Below, one piece after another: positions 60,013 to 64,000 of a DNA stretch of 64,000 nt (position 1 is its first letter; every line of letters starts with the position of its first letter). Source of the DNA: Druceiella hillmani (taxonomy: Eukaryota > Arthropoda > Insecta > Lepidoptera > Hepialidae); contig JAYKKI010000088.1 of NCBI GenBank assembly GCA_039881145.1, forward strand, positions 2,643,501 through 2,707,500, read 5' to 3'. The position numbers and the translations under genes are program-made. The notes beneath the pieces were generated by a model. It was not told where the DNA came from. It ran no database searches and saw nothing but the letters and a program-made list of their open reading frames with translations.

Positions 60013-60048
60013 TATTTAAGGCAACGGTTAAAACAAGTCTCATCAGAT
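60013..60048 (+). promoter_or_regulatory. TATA plus initiator core promoter candidate
   Basis: TATTTAAG at 60013-60020 lies 32 bp before an insect-type initiator, ATCAGA (A at 60045), which is the canonical spacing. Downstream the 5' leader is GC-richer and an ATG at 60084 opens a 17-codon frame ('MIHSDMLDGSLICLTHF') without a convincing donor. If functional it would start a plus-strand transcript, opposite to the candidate exons at 59.7 and 60.5 kb. Confidence 0.35.
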
Positions 60049-60493
60049 CAGACGCAACCTTACATTCCCCAACCGACCTCGATATGATTCACTCAGATAT
60101 GCTTGACGGCTCGTTAATATGCTTAACTCACTTTTAACTTATTTTTAGCTACACTGATATTACAACGTGATTAATTAATGTTAATTAACTTTTTGCCATT
60201 TTACTTTCCTCCATCTTCATTTAAATTGCATACTTCAAGGCATTTCATGAAATAAATGTTTAAAATAAAAATTAACTGCTAATTAAGTAAGCCCTAGAAA
60301 GTGTTTTATTTACTGCTCATTTGACCCTTTGTTTAACGATGGAAAGGTTCTGAGAAAGATATTAATATCCGGTACTTATTTCTTTTTTATTTTGTAATAA
60401 TATATATAACCGAATTAAGTTAAAATGGGTACTTTAGTACTTATATGTACTTCTAAGTAATTCCACGTATATAAAATTGCGGAAAGCACTTAC

Positions 60494-60527
60494 CTATTTT
60501 TTTCAGCATACTTGCAAGGGGGGCCAT
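60494..60527 (-). CDS. Candidate first coding exon, 'MAPLASMLKKI'
   Basis: On the minus strand 'aacATGGCC' (a good start context) opens 11 codons plus one base, ending ATAG at a GTAAGT donor. Upstream is AT-rich leader without an in-frame start. Spliced to the acceptor at 59785 it would give a 34-residue peptide across a 708-bp intron. Neither the peptide nor a longer continuation is recognised. It could equally be a short upstream reading frame in the 5' leader of the gene whose signal-peptide exon is at 40.2 kb. Note that on the plus strand the same bases contain an acceptor-like 'ttttttcag', so the strand is not certain. Confidence 0.35.
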
Positions 60528-60567
60528 GTTAATGAGCAGTAATAGTCGCACTTACTATGAGAGATAG

Positions 60568-62247
60568 AAGATAACTTAAGCATAGATTCAGCTGTATTAC
60601 ATGTTTGAGTTCAAACGTAAATACAGGCAAAGTAATCAAAAACCCGACTTCCAGTCGACACTGCCATAAAAACTAACTTAAACCAAGCTTTTGAAGTTGC
60701 ATATTCAAAGTACGCTTTTTATTTATATATCGTATACTTTCAACATGAATACGTCTTTAAGTTCGTTATCGGATATATTGCATATTTGAAACATCAGACG
60801 TTACGAAAGTGATAGTAATTTGATTTGGAAAAATTTGCATGATGTAGTTATTCGATTCAGATGCATTTGGTGTGGTTCAATAAAGTAAAAGCAAAAGTTT
60901 GATATGCGCTTTATAACATCCGCTCTCTACCTATCCGTGCCTCGAGCAACGCATTAATACTTAATTCCAAAATCTCGCCAATATTGCGTTTTAAGCAGTC
61001 ATAATGTGAAAATATAGGGAAACATTGTGAATATTAATAACAAATGATCTGAAATCTGCAAAATGTTATCCACAAATGGGTAAAAAATATAAGTTTCCGT
61101 TCTGGTTTAACTTTTTAAATTTTATGTGAAAAAAGTAGACAAATCTTCGTGATGTCTCGTCATATGCACAAAATATATAATTAAAACTCAAGAAAATGTG
61201 CATAATCCGCCAGCTCAGATACTTCTCCAAACTACAACTCAAAATAACTTCTGAATCCTCCTGGGACCTGTAAGAACCACAAGCAAAAGAGGAGACATCG
61301 AAAGAACCCAAATAGTGCCGCATATCTATCAATAAACTCTTCCAGCCAGAAAGGTTAAGGGTTATCCCTTTTTAACGAATCATTTAAGATTGACCAATCC
61401 AAAAATGTGCCACTTCCACCAGATAAAAGATCTAGGGATTACAGGAAAAGAGAAAGAAGGTCAATTGAATACAGCAAAACTCTAACAATGACTGAAAAAA
61501 TTATAAACTCGTTTATATTTTTCACCACTAAAGACTTAGTCTAGTAAAAGAAAACTAGCAATGATGTTGCAATACAGCCTACCCCACTTTTTGAGTATAG
61601 TTAAGTGTAAATCTTCCCTCTTTATCCGGTTTTATTGATTAAAGACAACCGAGTGGACTTATCATAAACTTCAGTGTTTTTCTTTAATTATTTTCATTGA
61701 TATAAAAGATATGAATAACGCATTTCCCTCATTTTCCACCTGTATTTGTTTTTTTATGTAAGTCCAATATCTAAGCTACTTTCATTATATTTGTAACAGT
61801 TCTAAAAGCAAAATTAAAAATTTTGAAAAACCTACAACGGATGTAGTAGTTGTTGTAATTGAAAAATGATTAAATACTTTTTTGAATTCACGACTAACAT
61901 AAAGTAAGAACCTATTAATATAATTACAAACCCAAGAAAATCCGTCGTGGCTTTGCCATTCCCATTCCCAATATCAATTACATTTTAGCGGCAAAGAAAA
62001 GCTATTTGCGCACCTAAGAGAATTTCAATCAGTCACAAACTGATAAAATTGCAAAATTTTAGGCATAGACATTGCAACCCAAACTGATTTTCATGGGTTT
62101 CTAATTATATTGATTTCTTACTGTGTTTTAGTCGGAAAGTTTTAAAAAAAAATTAATCGTTTATCAATTGCGACGACTACATCCACTGTGGGTTTTATTT
62201 TTCAAAACTTTTAATTTTGCTTTTTATTTCATACTTTTTCGAATAAA
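60568..62247. other. Spacer with possible element fragments
   Basis: At 61400-61500 the plus strand reads 'LPPDKRSRDYRKRERRSIEY' in an interrupted frame with protein-like composition, perhaps a piece of the mobile element whose helicase end lies at 62.25 kb. The 88-codon minus-strand frame at 61066 is not supported. Confidence 0.3.
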
Positions 62248-62574
62248 ATGTGTACATCTGTCGTGGGCTTAATCAAAATTTTACTTTTTATTATTAGTAT
62301 AAATAACGCAGCTTCCAAAAAAACTTTCGGCAAAGGGCAAGCTTATGTGGCTCTTAGTAGAATACGATCTTTAGACGGCCTAGTAATAACTGATCTAAAT
62401 CAAAGGAAACTCTTCAACAATCCACACAATAGCATAGCGTTGGAAGTATTAGAGCGCTTGAGAAACATGATACGTGGATCACATATCTACGAAGCTGAAG
62501 AAAACCGCAAAGTAGTTAATGTAAATCAATTAAAAATGTTTATTGCAAAGCCTCCTGACGAGTTAACAACATAA
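62248..62574 (+). pseudogene. PIF1-like helicase C-terminal fragment, probably from a Helitron
   Basis: From about residue 24 the 108-codon frame reads 'KKTFGKGQAYVALSRIRSLD', 'GLVITDLNQRKLFNNPHN' and 'ALEVLERLRNM'. This is the last helicase motif of PIF1/Helitron helicases ('...GQ.YVALSRv.s.dGL.i...d..ki...p...l.e..rl'). The first 22 residues are unrelated hydrophobic sequence, so the true homology starts inside the frame and the upstream helicase motifs are missing. The frame itself is intact to its stop. The tandem block to its right resembles a Helitron-type 3' region, which favours Helitron over the cellular PIF1 gene. Confidence 0.75.
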
Positions 62575-62599
62575 CACCTGACTAATAACCTTTACCGTT

Positions 62600-63180
62600 A
62601 AATCACAATTTTTATACCGAAAACTTTATCTAAATTGGTCAAATGGTTTTGCAGAAAAATGGTAGCATTCGTTTGCAACAAAATATTGCAGCGTTCCTGG
62701 CCAGCTAACACCATGATACCTATCTAAGAACTATCGCCGATTGGTCCCGAATATTTTGCAGAAAACCCCATCCAAATTGGTCAAACCATTTTGGAGATCA
62801 ATGGGAACATTCATTTGCAATAAAATATTACAGCGCCCCCTGGTGAGCTAACACAATAACACTTGTCTAAGAACCATCGCCGATTAGTCCCAAATATTTC
62901 ACAGAAAACCGTATCTAAGTCGGTCTAACCGTTTGGTAGATAAATGGGAATATTCGTTTACAACAATGTTTTTATTGCGGCGGCCCCTGATGAATAATCA
63001 CCGTAAAACTATCTAAGAACCACTCCCAATCAATCATAAACAGTTTACAGAATACCTTATCTAAATCGGTCAAACCGTTTTGGAGATAAATGGGAACATT
63101 GGATTGCACACACAAACAAACAAACAACCTCTCACCCTGAAAGCATATACCCCCACCGTTCCGTCATAAAGATTAAAAAT
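62600..63180. repeat. Tandem repeat, about 145-bp unit, next to the helicase fragment
   Basis: Four diverged units carry 'tctaagaaccatcgccgatt', 'aaccgtatctaagtcggtct' and 'gataaatgggaacattc'. Landmarks 'tctaagaa' fall near 62725, 62871 and 63010. The end 'attggattgcacacacaaac', 'ctctcaccctgaaagc' and 'accgttccgtcataaag' is a phrase found at the ends of dispersed insect elements. It is probably part of the same mobile element as the helicase frame. Confidence 0.7.
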
Positions 63181-64000
63181 TCAGCCCAAGATGTAACCTC
63201 ATTAAGTTTCCAAATCATAACCATCGTTTTAAAAACTTCGATGGTGGTATTACGCGTATTAGAAATATTTTAGTTGTTTCGTTGTATAATTTTGGCCCCA
63301 GAATATCCTTGCCCATATTTAGTTCTAGTTTAACAGTTAGCAACGGCAGCGACTCGCGATTCACACGAAGTACTGCATTACGTACTGACCGGTATTGGAT
63401 GATTTCCTTTCGTCTTCGTTCGTATTTATATGCGAGATTAAGGTGAAAAGTTCTTAGTTGAAAAGAGATGGCATCGCTGTTAATGGAATTTTGTTTTTAT
63501 TGCGTGATGTCACAATAAAGTGCATCGAATTTTAGTTTTATCTACAACAAAAATTTCCTTTGCAATGCTTTATAAAGCAGACATGTTTCGTGAATTTCGG
63601 CGAAATTTATAAACTGAAATAATCGTACCGACATAAAATTCCTCATTTTGCACACTTTATCATCGATATAAATTCATCCCAAGTTGGTAAATACTTGGAA
63701 AAAATTGATTCCTTCATTGCTAATAAAAGAAATAGGGGTGGCTGAAACTACACACAGCTATCTCTACACCATTCAGCTACCCCTATCTCATTGTCGTACT
63801 TCACTTGAAGAAAATCCACATGAAGGACGGCCAAAAACTTGAATCACAACGAGAACTATTTTTATACGATTGGCAATTAAAGATGCATGCGATAGCTGAA
63901 ACAATAATCATGTTTTAAAAAAAAATACGGTATATTTCATATCTTAATTTAATATGAAGAAGCTTTGTACAAAGACAGTGCAGCATTTATTAAATACTGG
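63181..64000. other. GC-richer flank with a weak promoter-like site
   Basis: TATTTATA at 63423 stands 33 bp before 'cttAgttg' (63456), a weak TATA/initiator pair, and an ATG at 63468 follows with a 16-codon hydrophobic frame. Around 63734-63790 'ataggggtggctgaa' and 'ttcagctacccctat' form a 15-bp stem. A 57-codon frame there ('IHMKDGQKLESQRELFLYDW') is unassigned. Confidence 0.25.

Noticed and set aside
63734..63790. Short hairpin 'ataggggtggctgaa'/'ttcagctacccctat' as a microRNA
   Set aside because: The stem is only 15 bp with a large loop, too short for a precursor without further pairing.

Overview
The window is AT-rich nuclear DNA from an insect, most likely a moth or butterfly (Lepidoptera). 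The evidence is the mix of degraded interspersed repeats. These include the 'cttcaaaaaaggaggagg' family at 21.06 kb, the 'ggttccgta...gtctgtccgtct' family at 15.4, 39.8 and 41.7 kb, a 'gtgcccatggcatcgaccac...ggtgagcc' repeat at 41.3 kb, 'taggtacctatttt' motifs, an 'actaataatatt...tcgcgggtgacaac' relic at 45.5 kb, RTE-type LINE tails, a mariner-type transposase and a PIF1/Helitron-type helicase fragment. Coding sequence is sparse and cut into short exons by kilobase-scale introns. For this reason almost every ATG-to-stop open frame longer than 60 codons here is noise, and the real exons are shorter than that.

Three gene signals are defensible. (1) On the minus strand, four short exons with good splice sites, all joined in phase 0, run from 40.2 kb down to 23.46 kb. 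They are a signal-peptide exon (40138-40203), two ectodomain exons (34595-34675 and 30470-30556) and a terminal exon with one membrane span and a basic tail (23464-23619). Together they predict a type I membrane protein of 129 residues that I do not recognise. Two more minus-strand exon-like segments at 59.7 and 60.5 kb could be its 5' exons or a separate small gene. (2) On the plus strand, 46115-46222 is the last coding exon of an IQ-motif, calmodulin-binding protein of the neuromodulin/neurogranin/igloo family, followed by its 3'UTR. (3) On the minus strand, 10584-10670 is the first coding exon of another secreted or membrane protein; its remaining exons were not found.

The rest is repeats. 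About seventeen tandem arrays with units from 20 to 162 bp cover very roughly 11 kb by summed span. Two of them (16.4-17.3 kb, 70-bp unit; 43.25-44.98 kb, 38-bp unit) show higher-order structure. There are several near-perfect palindromes (4.3, 22.1-22.5, 31.02, 32.87-33.10 and 56.55 kb), which look like MITEs or long-hairpin loci. The transposon relics are RTE LINE 3' ends at 31.85, 50.2 and 52.1 kb, a mariner-type copy with an inverted end fragment at 47.8-48.6 kb, a weak pogo/Tc1-like tail at 25.8 kb, a possible LTR/polypurine junction at 13.0 kb and the helicase fragment at 62.25 kb. I saw no rRNA, tRNA or CRISPR array. All coordinates and translations were read by eye and need confirming with RNA evidence and homology searches.
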